A DNA stretch of 64,000 nucleotides from Agromyces sp. SYSU T00194 (GCF_040496035.1 NZ_JBEPJZ010000001.1:682001-746000); one strand, 5' to 3'; shown: positions 26,646 to 35,731, counted from the first letter of the stretch. The notes: a model not told the origin generated them from the letters alone. Translations and numbers: made by a program.

Positions 26646-29600
26646 ATGTTCGTACGAGACGGCCGGGTCGTCACGAGCGCCAGCGATCTCAAGAAGGCGT
26701 CGGAGTGCGAGTTCGCGTTCCTGCGCGCGCTCGACGCGAAGCTCGGCCGCTGCGCACCCGTGCCCGACCCCGAGGACGCGATGCTCGAGCGCTCGGCGCG
26801 CCTCGGCGATGCGCATGAAGACCGCCGGCTGGCCGAGTACGTCGCCGAGTTCGGCGACGGCGTCGCCCAGATCGCCCGCCCCGACACGCGCGACGCCGAC
26901 CAGGTGCAGGCGGCTGTGGATGCCACCAACGACGCGTTCGCGCGCGGTGCCGACGTGGTGTTCCAGGCCACCTTCGCGACCGACGACTTCATCGGGTTCG
27001 CCGACTTCATCGTGCGCGACGCCGACGGCCGCTACCTCGTGCAGGACACCAAGCTCGCCCGCCGCGCCAAGGTCACCGCGCTGCTGCAGCTCGCCGCCTA
27101 CGCCGAGCAGCTCGACCGGCTAGGCGTGCCGCGCGCCGACACCGCCGAGCTGCTGCTCGGCGACGGCACGGTCTCGAGCCACCGCATCGACGACCTCATG
27201 CCCGCGTACCGCCTCCGCCTCGCGCGCCTGCGCCAGGTGATCGACGAACGCCTCGCCGACACCGAACCGGTCGCCTGGGGCGACGAGCGCTACGCCCTCG
27301 ACGGACGCTGCCCCACCTGCGACCTCGAGGTTCAGGCGCACCGCGACGTGCTGCTCGTCGCGGGCATGCGCGTCGGCCAGCGCGCGCGGCTGGCGGCAGC
27401 GGGCATCCGCACCATCGACGACCTGGCCGCCTCGCACGGCGAGGTCGAGGGCATCGGCCCGTCGGTGCTCGACGGGCTGCGCGAGCAGGCGCGGCTGCAG
27501 CTCGAGGCCGAGGCGGATGCCGGTGCAGGTGGCGCCGAGGCGGCGGGCTCCGAGGGCGGCGTCGACTCCGGGGCATCCGTGCCCGACCCCGACGCACCGC
27601 CCGCGCCGCCGCCGTTCCACGTGCGCGACGCGTCGGCGCTCGCGGCCATTCCCGAGCCCGACCCGGGCGACCTCTTCTTCGACTTCGAGGGCGACCCGCT
27701 CTACTCCGAGGGCGAGGGGTCGTGGTGGGGCATCGACTACCTGTTCGGCATGGTCGACACGGGCGAGCAGTTCACGCCGATCTGGGCGCACACCTTCGCC
27801 GAGGAGCGCCGGGCGCTCGAGGCGTTCCTCGCGTTCGTCGCCGAGCGCCGTCGTCGCCACCCCGGGCTGCACATCTACCACTACGCGAGCTACGAGCGCA
27901 CGCACCTGCTCGCCATGGCGGCGCGCCACGGCGTCGGCGAGGCCGCGGTCGACCAGCTGCTGCGCGAGGGCGTGTTCGTCGACCTCTACCCCATCGTCAA
28001 GCGGGGCGTGCGCGTCGGCAGCCGGTCGTATTCGATCAAGAAGCTCGAGCCGCTGTACATGGGCGACGAGCTGCGCGAGGCCGAGGTGAAGTCGGGCGGC
28101 GACTCGATCCTCGAGTACGTGCGGGCGCGCGAGCTGCTCGCCACGGGCGACGCCGAGGCGGCGCAGGTCGTGCTGGACGACCTCGCCGACTACAACCGCT
28201 ACGACTGCGTCTCGACGTTGCGCCTGCGCGACTGGCTGCTCGAGCGCGCCCGCGACGAGGGTGTCGCGCCCGCACCGCTGCCCGACGCGACCGACGCCAC
28301 GGTCGAGTCGTCGCCGCTCGCGGCCGAACTGCTCGACCGCGCCGGCGACCCGCTCGCACGCGACCGCGACCCCGAGCGCACCGCGCTCGCACTCGCCGCC
28401 GCGGCGATCGACTACCACGAGCGCGAGCAGAAGAGCTTCTGGTGGGCGCACTTCTTCCGCCTCGAGCAGCCGATCGACGAGTGGGAGGACACGCGCGACG
28501 TGCTCGTCGTCGAGCCCGCCGCGTCGGCGGTGCTGCGCGACTGGTTCATGGAGGACGACTCGCGCCAGCGCAAGCCGCGTCGCCACGTGCTGCTGCGCGG
28601 GCGCATCGCCCCCGGCAGCCGGTTCTCCACCGGCGCGAAGCCCTTCGCGCTCTACGAGCCGCCCGCTCCGTTCGGCCTGCCCGGGGCACGCCCGACGACG
28701 CGCGTACCGCTCACCGTCAACGTGCTCGAGGTGCGCGACGACGGCGTGGTGATCGAGGAGATCCTGCGCGACGACGCCGAGCCGTGGCGCCTGCTCCCGA
28801 GCGCCCTCGCCCCGAGCCCGCCGCCGAACGCGGGCGCGCAGAAGGGCGCGATCGCCGAATGGGCGCGCGACCTCGTGCGCACCCTGCCCGACTGGCCGCG
28901 CAATCCGGCGGCCGACATCCTCCGGCGCGTGCCGCCGCGCACGCGCAGCGGCGGCCTGCCGACGGGCGCCGACCCGGTCGCATCCGTCACCGACGCCCTG
29001 CTCGACCTCGACGAGTCGTACCTGGCCGTGCAGGGCCCGCCCGGCACCGGCAAGACCTACGTCGGCTCGCACGTCATCGCCCGCCTCGTCGCCGAGCACC
29101 GCTGGCGCATCGGCGTCGTCGCGCAGTCGCACGCGGTCGTCGAGCACCTGCTCGACCGCGTCGTCGACGCCGGGCTCGACGCCGACCTGGTCGCCAAGGC
29201 GCCGAAGGACCCGGCTGCCCCGGAGCCGGCGTTCACCGCCATCGCCAAGAACGGGGTCGGCGAGTACACCCGCGCCCACGCGGCATCCGGCTACGTCGTC
29301 GGCGGCACCGCCTGGGACTTCGCCAACCTGGGCCGCTTCGACCGCCGCAGCCTCGACCTGCTCGTCATCGACGAGGCCGGGCAGTTCTCGCTCGCGTCGA
29401 CCATCGCGGTCGGCGTCGCGGCCCGCAACCTCCTGCTGCTCGGCGACCCGCAGCAGCTGCCGCAGGTGAGCCAGGGCATCCACCCCGAGCCGGTCGACGG
29501 CTCCGCACTCGGCTGGGTCGCCGACGGGCACGACGTGCTGCCCGCCGAGTTCGGCACGTTCCTCGCCGAGAGCCGGCGCATGCACCCCGACGTCGCCGCA

Positions 29601-30233
29601 TCCGTCTCCCGCCTGTCGTACGAGGGGGCGCTGCACTCGCACCCGGTCGCTGCGCTGCGCACCCTCGGCGGGGTCGAGCCCGGCCTGCACCCCGTGCCGA
29701 TCGCGCACGCCGGCAACGCCACCGAGTCGCCGCAGGAGGCGGCCGAAGTCGTCGCGATCGTCGCATCGCTGCTCGGGCGGGCGTACACCGACGCGCACGA
29801 CGGCACCGCCCCCGCCGCCGCGGCGCCCCGGCCGCTCGAGCAGGCCGACCTGATCGTCGTGACGCCCTACAACGCGCAGCTCGCCCTCGTGCGCGAGCGA
29901 CTCGACGACGCCGGCTTCACCGATGTGCCCGTCGGCACGGTCGACAAGTTCCAGGGCCAGGAGGCGGTCGTCGCGATCGTCTCGCTCGCCGCGTCGAGCG
30001 CCGCGGAGGTGCCGCGCGGCATCGACTTCCTGCTCTTGAAGAACCGCCTGAACGTCGCCGTCTCGCGCGCGAAGGTCGCCGCCTACCTGCTGTACTCGCC
30101 CGGGCTGCTCGACTACCTGCCGTTCACGCCCGACGGGCTGACCCAGCTCAGCGGGTTCATCCGATTGGTCGGCCGCGAGCCCGCACCGAGCGAAGCTGGG
30201 AATACCTCACAACTCGTCGGCGTAGTCTCCTGA
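26646..30233 (+). CDS. TM0106-type RecB-like nuclease fused to SF1 helicase
   Basis: 1195 aa. Residues 1-300 form a RecB/Cas4-like nuclease region (SDLKKASECEFAFLRALD at the start; VQDTKLARRAK as the catalytic D-x-K segment near residue 135; a CPTC pair near 225). Residues 340-540 carry an RNase H-like DEDD exonuclease motif (LFFDFEGDPLYSEGEG). Residues about 790-1180 are a superfamily-1 helicase of the Dna2/Upf1 type: Walker A GPPGTGKT (about 799-806), DEAGQF, GDPQQLPQVSQG, VDKFQGQEA and NVAVSRAK. A role in DNA repair or end processing is likely; this family is not well studied. A mycoredoxin gene follows after one base. Confidence 0.85.
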   Translation: MFVRDGRVVTSASDLKKASECEFAFLRALDAKLGRCAPVPDPEDAMLERSARLGDAHEDRRLAEYVAEFGDGVAQIARPDTRDADQVQAAVDATNDAFARGADVVFQATFATDDFIGFADFIVRDADGRYLVQDTKLARRAKVTALLQLAAYAEQLDRLGVPRADTAELLLGDGTVSSHRIDDLMPAYRLRLARLRQVIDERLADTEPVAWGDERYALDGRCPTCDLEVQAHRDVLLVAGMRVGQRARLAAAGIRTIDDLAASHGEVEGIGPSVLDGLREQARLQLEAEADAGAGGAEAAGSEGGVDSGASVPDPDAPPAPPPFHVRDASALAAIPEPDPGDLFFDFEGDPLYSEGEGSWWGIDYLFGMVDTGEQFTPIWAHTFAEERRALEAFLAFVAERRRRHPGLHIYHYASYERTHLLAMAARHGVGEAAVDQLLREGVFVDLYPIVKRGVRVGSRSYSIKKLEPLYMGDELREAEVKSGGDSILEYVRARELLATGDAEAAQVVLDDLADYNRYDCVSTLRLRDWLLERARDEGVAPAPLPDATDATVESSPLAAELLDRAGDPLARDRDPERTALALAAAAIDYHEREQKSFWWAHFFRLEQPIDEWEDTRDVLVVEPAASAVLRDWFMEDDSRQRKPRRHVLLRGRIAPGSRFSTGAKPFALYEPPAPFGLPGARPTTRVPLTVNVLEVRDDGVVIEEILRDDAEPWRLLPSALAPSPPPNAGAQKGAIAEWARDLVRTLPDWPRNPAADILRRVPPRTRSGGLPTGADPVASVTDALLDLDESYLAVQGPPGTGKTYVGSHVIARLVAEHRWRIGVVAQSHAVVEHLLDRVVDAGLDADLVAKAPKDPAAPEPAFTAIAKNGVGEYTRAHAASGYVVGGTAWDFANLGRFDRRSLDLLVIDEAGQFSLASTIAVGVAARNLLLLGDPQQLPQVSQGIHPEPVDGSALGWVADGHDVLPAEFGTFLAESRRMHPDVAASVSRLSYEGALHSHPVAALRTLGGVEPGLHPVPIAHAGNATESPQEAAEVVAIVASLLGRAYTDAHDGTAPAAAAPRPLEQADLIVVTPYNAQLALVRERLDDAGFTDVPVGTVDKFQGQEAVVAIVSLAASSAAEVPRGIDFLLLKNRLNVAVSRAKVAAYLLYSPGLLDYLPFTPDGLTQLSGFIRLVGREPAPSEAGNTSQLVGVVS

Positions 30234-30234
30234 T

Positions 30235-30519
30235 GTGACTTCCCCTGCACCACAGCTTCAGCCTGCCCGCGTGACCATGTACGGCGCCGAATGGTGCGGC
30301 GACTGCCGCCGCTCCAAGGCGCTGCTCGACCGCCTCGACGTCGACTACGACTACGTCGACCTCGAGGAGCAGTACGACGGCGCCGAGCGCGCGAAGGCGA
30401 TCAGCGGCCGCACCAGCATCCCCGTCATCGTCTTCCCCGACGGCACGCACGTCGTCGAGCCGACCGACGCCGACCTCACCGCGAAGCTCGAGTCGCTCGA
30501 CGAGGCGTCCGCGGCGTAG
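30235..30519 (+). CDS. Mycoredoxin / glutaredoxin-like protein
   Basis: 94 aa thioredoxin-fold protein. VTMYGAEWCGDCRRSK carries the redox motif CGDC, and SIPVIVFPDG has the cis-Pro. These are marks of actinobacterial mycoredoxin-1-type proteins, which reduce mycothiol mixed disulfides. The GTG start lies one base after the helicase stop (TGATGTG), so the two genes are transcribed together and probably coupled. An internal ATG (MYGAEWC) would remove the first strand and is unlikely. Confidence 0.85.
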   Translation: MTSPAPQLQPARVTMYGAEWCGDCRRSKALLDRLDVDYDYVDLEEQYDGAERAKAISGRTSIPVIVFPDGTHVVEPTDADLTAKLESLDEASAA

Positions 30520-30545
30520 CATCCGCCCGGCCCCGGCACCCCCGG

Positions 30546-30575
30546 GTCAGGCGAGTGCAGGTCAGGCGAGCGCGG
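30546..30575. repeat. 15-bp tandem duplication including a stop codon
   Basis: GTCAGGCGAGTGCAG (30546-30560) and GTCAGGCGAGCGCGG (30561-30575) match at 13 of 15 bases. The second copy contains the stop of the luciferase-like gene on the minus strand; the first repeats the same stop in frame 15 bp later. Confidence 0.8.
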
Positions 30576-31557
30576 GGATGACCTCGCGCTCGAACAGCTC
30601 CAGCCCCGACCGGTCGTGGGCCGCCTCCGGGAAGTAGTGGATCGAGTACCCGAGGCCGCGCTCGCGCATGTCGTGCAGGCGCTCGACCCACTGCTCGACC
30701 GTGCCCACTCCGAACGCGTGCTCGCCGCGGTAGGCGGCCATGTACCGCTCGACCGCGTCCGCGGGCATCGCCGACGCCGCACGCGCCTCGATCGCCGCCA
30801 GCCGCTCGGCGACCTCCGCCTCGGTCTCGCCGATGACGGTGTTGTAGTTCGTGCTGCGCACGATGGCGTCGAAGTCGGTGCCGACCGCCTCGGCGTGCGC
30901 GCGCAACACCTCGCTGCGGCGGCCGAAGTCGTCGGGGTCGCCGTTGCCGAAGTTCGTGTACTGCGCGTACCGCGCCGCGATGCGGAGCGTCACCTTCTCG
31001 CCGCCGCCCGCGATCCAGAGCGGGATGCCGCCGGGCTGCAGGGGCTGCGGATGCACCAGGGCGCCCGACACCCGGTAGTACTCGCCGTCGAGGCTGGCCT
31101 CGCCCGTCGTCCACGCCTGGCGCATGAGCTCGACGCCCTCGCGCAGCATCCCGAGCCGTTCGCGCACCGGCGGGAACCCGTAGCCGTACGCCTCCCACTC
31201 GTGCTCGTACCACCCGGCACCGATGCCCATCTCGGTGCGGCCGCCCGACACGATGTCGACCGTGGCGGCGACCTTCGCGAGGTACACCGGGTTGCGGTAG
31301 CCCATGCAGGTGCACATCTGGCCGAGGCGCACCCGGTCGGTGACCGCGGCGAAGGCCGACATGAGCGTCCACGCCTCGTGCGTCGCCTCGGCGCTCGGCA
31401 CGGGCACGGTGTGGAAGTGGTCGTAGACCCAGATCGACTCCCACGCGCCGCCGTCGGCGTACCGTGCGAGGCCCTGCATCACCTCCCACTGCCGAGCCGG
31501 CTCGATGCCGACCAGATCGTGCCGCCAGCCCTGAGGAACGAACATCCCGAATCGCAT
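30562..31557 (-). CDS. LLM-class (F420- or FMN-dependent) oxidoreductase
   Basis: 331 aa luciferase-like TIM-barrel enzyme. I start at ATG 31555-31557 (MRFGMFVPQGW), because residues further upstream look non-coding. Family features are WVYDHFHTVP, GQMCTCMGYRNPVYLAK, VDIVSGGRTEMGIGAGWYEHE and IPLWIAGGGEK, typical of F420-dependent members. It likely transfers hydride between F420 or FMN and an unknown substrate. It converges on the mycoredoxin gene and is divergent from the small gene at 31664. Confidence 0.87.
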   Translation of the reverse strand: MRFGMFVPQGWRHDLVGIEPARQWEVMQGLARYADGGAWESIWVYDHFHTVPVPSAEATHEAWTLMSAFAAVTDRVRLGQMCTCMGYRNPVYLAKVAATVDIVSGGRTEMGIGAGWYEHEWEAYGYGFPPVRERLGMLREGVELMRQAWTTGEASLDGEYYRVSGALVHPQPLQPGGIPLWIAGGGEKVTLRIAARYAQYTNFGNGDPDDFGRRSEVLRAHAEAVGTDFDAIVRSTNYNTVIGETEAEVAERLAAIEARAASAMPADAVERYMAAYRGEHAFGVGTVEQWVERLHDMRERGLGYSIHYFPEAAHDRSGLELFEREVIPALA

Positions 31558-31650
31558 GGGGTCGAGCCTACGCACGTCGCCGCGCACGCCGGTGCCACCC
31601 GGAGGCCAAGGTCGGGGGCCGCCCTGATGCATCCCACCCCGCCCGGGCCT

Positions 31651-31656
31651 TACCGT
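31651..31656 (+). promoter_or_regulatory. TACCGT -10 box, probable leaderless start of the 31664 gene
   Basis: TACCGT ends 7 bases before the ATG at 31664 with no ribosome site in between. Confidence 0.4.
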
Positions 31657-31663
31657 CCGGTAC

Positions 31664-32056
31664 ATGGTGGTCTTCCGCAAGCGCTGCACGTACGACGCGG
31701 CCGACTTCGCCGCGTACGCCGTCTACACCGGCGAGCGCCGACTCGTGCACGTGACCGGATCGGGCGTGTGCCCGACCGATGGCTGGGAGTTCGCGTTCGT
31801 GGCCGACGAGACCGAGTCCGCCGGTGCGCTCGAGATCACCCTGCGCGAGCAGCGCGCGTCCGGCCACCGCGTGCGCGTGCTCACCCGCGTCTCGGTCGAC
31901 GACTGGTTCGAGAGCCCCCGCGCCACCGCCGTGATCATCCGCTCCTCCGGCGGCGACCTCCGCGTCCCCATCGAGGAGCCGCATCCCGATCGCCTGCGCC
32001 CGGCCGAGCTCGACAGCGAGCCGGTGTTCCACCTGCTCTCCGAGCCGACGGGCTGA
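31664..32056 (+). CDS. Hypothetical protein, 130 aa
   Basis: Soluble protein with good actinobacterial codon use and a probable leaderless start. Begins MVVFRKRCTYDAADFAAYAVY; no signal peptide or membrane segment. Predicted mixed alpha/beta with short strands (RVRVLTRVSV, AVIIRSSGGDLRVPI). I do not recognise the family and the neighbours give no functional clue. It converges on the FAD oxidoreductase gene. Confidence 0.6.
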   Translation: MVVFRKRCTYDAADFAAYAVYTGERRLVHVTGSGVCPTDGWEFAFVADETESAGALEITLREQRASGHRVRVLTRVSVDDWFESPRATAVIIRSSGGDLRVPIEEPHPDRLRPAELDSEPVFHLLSEPTG

Positions 32057-32099
32057 CCGCACCCCCCACGAGGGCTCGGGCCGAGCGGATGCCTCCGGC

Positions 32100-33542
32100 T
32101 CAGCCGATCTCGTGCCCCGCGCGCATCACGCCGCCGGCGTCGACGCGGTCGCGCACCGCCGCGAGGCGTCCGGCCGCATCGCCCCAGAACTGCTCGGGCG
32201 CGCGGTTCGTCTCGGCGAAGTTGAGGTAGTCGAGTTCACCGCGCCACGGCGCGAGGCGTGCGAACAGCGCATCGAGCGCCGCGCGCACGGGCGCCGGCCC
32301 GTCGGGGAACGGCAGGCCGTTGGCGAAGCACACGAACTCGGCATCGAACCCCGCGACGACCCCGGTGGGTCCATCGGCCACGGCGGCCGCCGCCTCGGGG
32401 CGCATGGCGCCGCCCACGTGCCGCAGCTCGATGATCATGAGCCGCGTGCGGTCGCGATCGCCGAGCGCGTCGAGCGCCTCGGCGAGCGCCGCGTCGGGCA
32501 GTTCGGTCAGCAGGATGCCGTCGGAGGTCCCCGGCGTCGGCCCGGGCGGGTCCATGTGCAGGTGCAGCAGCTCGGGCACGGGTGTCGTCGCGAACGTGTC
32601 GATCTCCGGGGCGAGGGCGCGCAGGCCGTCGAGCAGCGGCGCCGCGGCCTCGGCGGGCTCCTGCACGACGCCGTCGACGACGACCACCGATCGACCCGAC
32701 AGGAACGGCGGCAGCTCGGGCATCTCGGGGAAGTGCATCAGGCGGCACGCGGTCGACGCCGACGTCGGCGCCTCGGCCGTCAGGTCGCGCCATGCCGCGA
32801 ACACCTCGGAGGCGCGGTCCGCCGGCCAGAGCAGCATGCCCGCGAACACGTCGGTCACCGGGAAGAGCCGGCACTCGAGCGCGGTGACGACGCCGAGTCC
32901 GCCGCCGCCGCTGCCGCGCAGCGCCCAGAACAGCTCCGGATCGGACTCCGCGTCCACGCGGCGGAACTCGCCGTCGGGCGTGACCAGCTCGACCGCGAGC
33001 ACGTGGTTCGCCGCGAGCCCGTGCGAACGCGCGAACCAGCTCACGCCGCCGCCGAGGGAGTACCCGACCACGCCCACGTCGTGGGACGACCCGGCGAGCC
33101 CCGCGAGTCCGTGCTCGGCCGCTGCGGCCACGACCTTCCCCCAGGTCGCGCCGCCGCCGACCCGGGCGACGCGGGCGACCGGGTCGACCTGCACGTCGTC
33201 GAGCGACGACGTGCGCACCACGATCGTGTCGCCGAGGTCGTCGCGCTCGGCGAGCGGACCCGCGTTGTGCCCCGTCGACTGCGGGGCCACGCGCAGCCCG
33301 AGCTCGCGGGCCGTGTCGACGACGGACACGACGTCGGCGACGACGGACGGGCGCACGACGGCTGCCGGATGCAGGTCGGCGGCGAGGTTCCAGGCCTGGC
33401 GCGCCGCATCCCAGTCGGGATCGCCGGGCACCGCGAGGGTGCCGGTCAGACGGGTCCCGAGGTCGACGAGGCGCTCGGCGCGGTGGTCGCGCTGCGCGCC
33501 GCGCGCCGCGGTCGCCGGCGATCCGGGCACGGGGGTGTTCAC
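32100..33542 (-). CDS. FAD-linked oxidoreductase, BBE/PCMH type
   Basis: 480 aa from the GTG at 33540-33542, which has AAAGGA just upstream; the 33 codons further upstream look non-coding. The PCMH FAD-binding domain covers about residues 55-230, with the flavin-linking His in PQSTGHNAGPL (about 90). The second attachment Cys of two-link BBE enzymes is replaced (LAGSSHDVGVVG), so a single 8-alpha-histidyl link is expected. The C-terminal berberine-bridge segment is seen as ELDYLNFAETNR. It probably oxidises an alcohol or sugar using O2 or another acceptor. Divergent from the luciferase-like gene 33776. Confidence 0.87.
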   Translation of the reverse strand: MNTPVPGSPATAARGAQRDHRAERLVDLGTRLTGTLAVPGDPDWDAARQAWNLAADLHPAAVVRPSVVADVVSVVDTARELGLRVAPQSTGHNAGPLAERDDLGDTIVVRTSSLDDVQVDPVARVARVGGGATWGKVVAAAAEHGLAGLAGSSHDVGVVGYSLGGGVSWFARSHGLAANHVLAVELVTPDGEFRRVDAESDPELFWALRGSGGGGLGVVTALECRLFPVTDVFAGMLLWPADRASEVFAAWRDLTAEAPTSASTACRLMHFPEMPELPPFLSGRSVVVVDGVVQEPAEAAAPLLDGLRALAPEIDTFATTPVPELLHLHMDPPGPTPGTSDGILLTELPDAALAEALDALGDRDRTRLMIIELRHVGGAMRPEAAAAVADGPTGVVAGFDAEFVCFANGLPFPDGPAPVRAALDALFARLAPWRGELDYLNFAETNRAPEQFWGDAAGRLAAVRDRVDAGGVMRAGHEIG

Positions 33543-33775
33543 AGGGGTGGTCCTTTCGACGCGGGACGCGTGGGATCGGTGGCGGAAGCGATCCCCCGGG
33601 GCATCCGATGTCAGGTGCAGCGGACTGCGCTGCTCACGCATCGCTCATCACACACCCGCGGGCGGTCGGCGGCATCAGGGAAGGCACCGAGCGCGGGCGC
33701 ACCCGGCGCCGTGCGCGGGCGCCGGGCGCGCGGACGGCTGGAATACGCCCCGCCCGGACCGCGTTGGGCCGTGCG
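33543..33775. promoter_or_regulatory. Divergent intergenic region, FAD oxidoreductase / LLM oxidoreductase
   Basis: A 233-bp spacer. The clearest element is an inverted repeat, GGGATCG (33572-33578) and CGATCCC (33589-33595), just upstream of the FAD oxidoreductase start, a possible operator. No clear promoter for the plus-strand gene and no coding frame were found. Confidence 0.35.
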
Positions 33776-34834
33776 ATGGATGCACCGCTGAACCTCTCCG
33801 TACTCGACCTCGTGCCGGTGCGATCCGGCCAGACCAGTGCGCAGGCCGTGACCGCGTCGATGGGCCTGGCGACCCTCGCCGACCGGCTCGGCTACACCCG
33901 CTACTGGTTCGCCGAGCACCACAACATGCCCGCGGTCGCCTCGACCACCCCTCCGGTGCTCATCGCCGCGGCGGCCGCGCGCACCGCGCGCATCCGCGTC
34001 GGATCGGGCGGGGTCATGCTCCCGAACCACGCGCCGCTCGTCGTCGCCGAGCAGTTCGCGGCGCTCGAGGCGCTCGCCCCCGGGCGCATCGACCTGGGCC
34101 TCGGGCGTGCGCCGGGCAGCGACGGGGTCATCACGCAGCTGCTGCGGATGTCGGGTACGACGAGCGATGTCGACCGCTTCCCCGACCACGTGGCCGACAT
34201 CGCCGCGCTGCTGCAGCCCGACGGCGCGTCGCTGCGACTGTCGAGCGGACGCGAGTACGCGGTGCACGCGACGCCGGAGGCATCCGGAACCCCCGTGATC
34301 TGGCTGCTCGGCTCGAGCGACTACTCGGCGCGCCTCGCTGCCGAGCACGGGCTCCCCTACGTCTTCGCGTACCACTTCGCCGGCGACGGCATCGAGGCGG
34401 CGCTCGAGCTGTACCGGTCGGGGTACCGGCCCAGCGCGGCGCACCCGGAGCCGCGCACCTTCCTGACGCTGAACGCCGCGGTGGCCTCGACCGACGAGGA
34501 GGCCATGGCGCGGGCGCTCCCGCAGCTGCGCGGCATGGCGCGCATCCGCACGGGGCGGCCGCTGCAGGCGCTCGAGACGGTGGAGCAGGCGGCGGCCGCG
34601 GCGAGCGACGCGATGACCGACGAGGTCGTCGCGGGCATGCGCCGGCGCTGGGTGATCGGCGCGGCCGCGAACGCGGCGGCCGAGGTGCGACGGCTGGCGG
34701 CGAGGTACGGCGTCGACGAGGTGATGGTCTCCCCGGTGGCGGGTGCCTACGACGACGAGCCGGCGGATGCCGCGCCGGGCCGCGAACGCACCCTGGAGCT
34801 GCTCGCGGGCGAGCTGCTCGGCGCTCCCGCGTGA
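33776..34834 (+). CDS. LLM-class flavin-dependent oxidoreductase
   Basis: 352 aa luciferase-like monooxygenase-type enzyme. The MsnO8-like start MDAPLNLSVLDLVPVRSGQT, then LADRLGYTRYWFAEHHNMPAVAS, VGSGGVMLPNHAPLVVAEQF and LEALAPGRIDLGLGRAPG, are typical of the group-1 luciferase-like family often annotated as alkane-monooxygenase-like. Residue pattern and length suit an FMN enzyme; the substrate is unknown. ATG 33776 is chosen, because the upstream extension to 33608 has no homology-like content. Confidence 0.87.
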   Translation: MDAPLNLSVLDLVPVRSGQTSAQAVTASMGLATLADRLGYTRYWFAEHHNMPAVASTTPPVLIAAAAARTARIRVGSGGVMLPNHAPLVVAEQFAALEALAPGRIDLGLGRAPGSDGVITQLLRMSGTTSDVDRFPDHVADIAALLQPDGASLRLSSGREYAVHATPEASGTPVIWLLGSSDYSARLAAEHGLPYVFAYHFAGDGIEAALELYRSGYRPSAAHPEPRTFLTLNAAVASTDEEAMARALPQLRGMARIRTGRPLQALETVEQAAAAASDAMTDEVVAGMRRRWVIGAAANAAAEVRRLAARYGVDEVMVSPVAGAYDDEPADAAPGRERTLELLAGELLGAPA

Positions 34835-34924
34835 GCGGGGCGAGCCGCCCCGCGCCCGCCGGCGCGTCGCCGGGTCGCACCGTCGCGTGGGGCCGGTCGC
34901 CGAGCCGAACGCGGCCGGCGGGCC

Positions 34925-35062
34925 GGTCGCTGTTCAGGAACGCCCGGCGGGCCGGCGGCGAGATGCTGCGGACAGCGGCCGCTGACGCAGCATCCGTGCG
35001 CAGAACCGTCGATGTGCTGCACACCCCGCCATCCGCACCCCCGAGGTTCCTGAGAAGCGACC
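34925..35062. repeat. Dispersed inverted-end repeat element, copy A (138 bp)
   Basis: Left end GGTCGCTGTTCAGGAACG and right end GGTTCCTGAGAAGCGACC are inverted repeats matching at about 15 of 18 bases. Inside lies a second inverted pair, GATGCTGC and GCAGCATC. It resembles copies B (54024) and C (54332) at its ends, while the interior differs. It has no coding capacity, and the TACGAT -10-like box of the next gene (35088) lies just outside it. Confidence 0.8.
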
Positions 35063-35124
35063 GCCCCGGCGGGGGCGGGGACAGTACGATCGAACGCAAG
35101 GCGAGCGAGGCGAGGGGATCGCAC

Positions 35125-35595
35125 ATGCGGGGAGCACGAGCGGGCCGCCACCGGGCCGGCAGGCCGACCGCGGCCGCCGCAGCCGCCGCCGTGCTGGTCG
35201 CGGTGCTCACCGCGTGCGACCCGCACTCCGTCGCCGTGCGCACCTACGACGGCCCGGCCGAGGACGCGGTCGCGACGCCCGCGGCGTCCGACGCGCCTGC
35301 CGGGCAGTTCGAGCCCGGCGTCGCCTGGGTCGACGACGGCGCGCGGCTCGCGCTGACCATCCCCGGCAGCTCGTCGTGCCCGTACGTGCCGACCGGCATC
35401 GACGTGCCCGATCCGTCGATCATCGAGATCGAGGTCGAGCGCTCGGGCGGGGACGCGTGCACGGCCGACCTGACGCTGCGCACGCACGAGATCCCGACGC
35501 CGCAGGGCGTGGCCAAGGGCGGCCCCGTGCGCGTCGAGGTGCTGGGTATCGGCGACTTCGAGCTGCCGCCGATCGGGCCGAGCACGACCGGCTGA
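35125..35595 (+). CDS. Small lipoprotein of unknown function
   Basis: 156 aa. An Arg-rich N-terminus, an Ala/Val-rich hydrophobic stretch and the lipobox VLTACDP predict export and lipidation at the Cys near residue 31. The mature part is about 125 residues, beta-rich, with two further Cys (SSCPY and DACTAD) that could pair. No family recognised. GAGGGGATC lies before the ATG, and a TACGAT -10-like box at 35088-35093 is at the edge of repeat copy A. The final codons and stop begin a 14-bp tandem repeat. Confidence 0.75.
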   Translation: MRGARAGRHRAGRPTAAAAAAAVLVAVLTACDPHSVAVRTYDGPAEDAVATPAASDAPAGQFEPGVAWVDDGARLALTIPGSSSCPYVPTGIDVPDPSIIEIEVERSGGDACTADLTLRTHEIPTPQGVAKGGPVRVEVLGIGDFELPPIGPSTTG

Positions 35596-35699
35596 GCGCG
35601 GCCGGCTGAGCGCCACCGGCTGAGCGCCGAGCACGACCGGCCCAGCACGACCGGCCCAGCACGACCGGCCCAGCACGACCGGCCCAGCACCGAGCCGGG
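35581..35699. repeat. 14-bp tandem repeat spanning a stop codon
   Basis: Units of AGCACGACCGGCTG type at 35581, 35595 and 35609 (the last two partly diverged), a half unit at 35623-35629, then four exact AGCACGACCGGCCC units at 35630-35685 and a diverged one to 35699. The first unit contains the TGA of the lipoprotein gene, and TGA recurs at 14-bp steps in the next two. Confidence 0.88.
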
Positions 35700-35731
35700 C
35701 CGCCGTTCGAGGCGCCCGGCCCGCCGACGCG

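Noticed and set aside
32320..35595. A 1091-codon plus-strand frame
   Set aside because: It is antisense to the FAD oxidoreductase and out of frame with the LLM gene; only its last 156 codons (lipoprotein from 35125) are supported.
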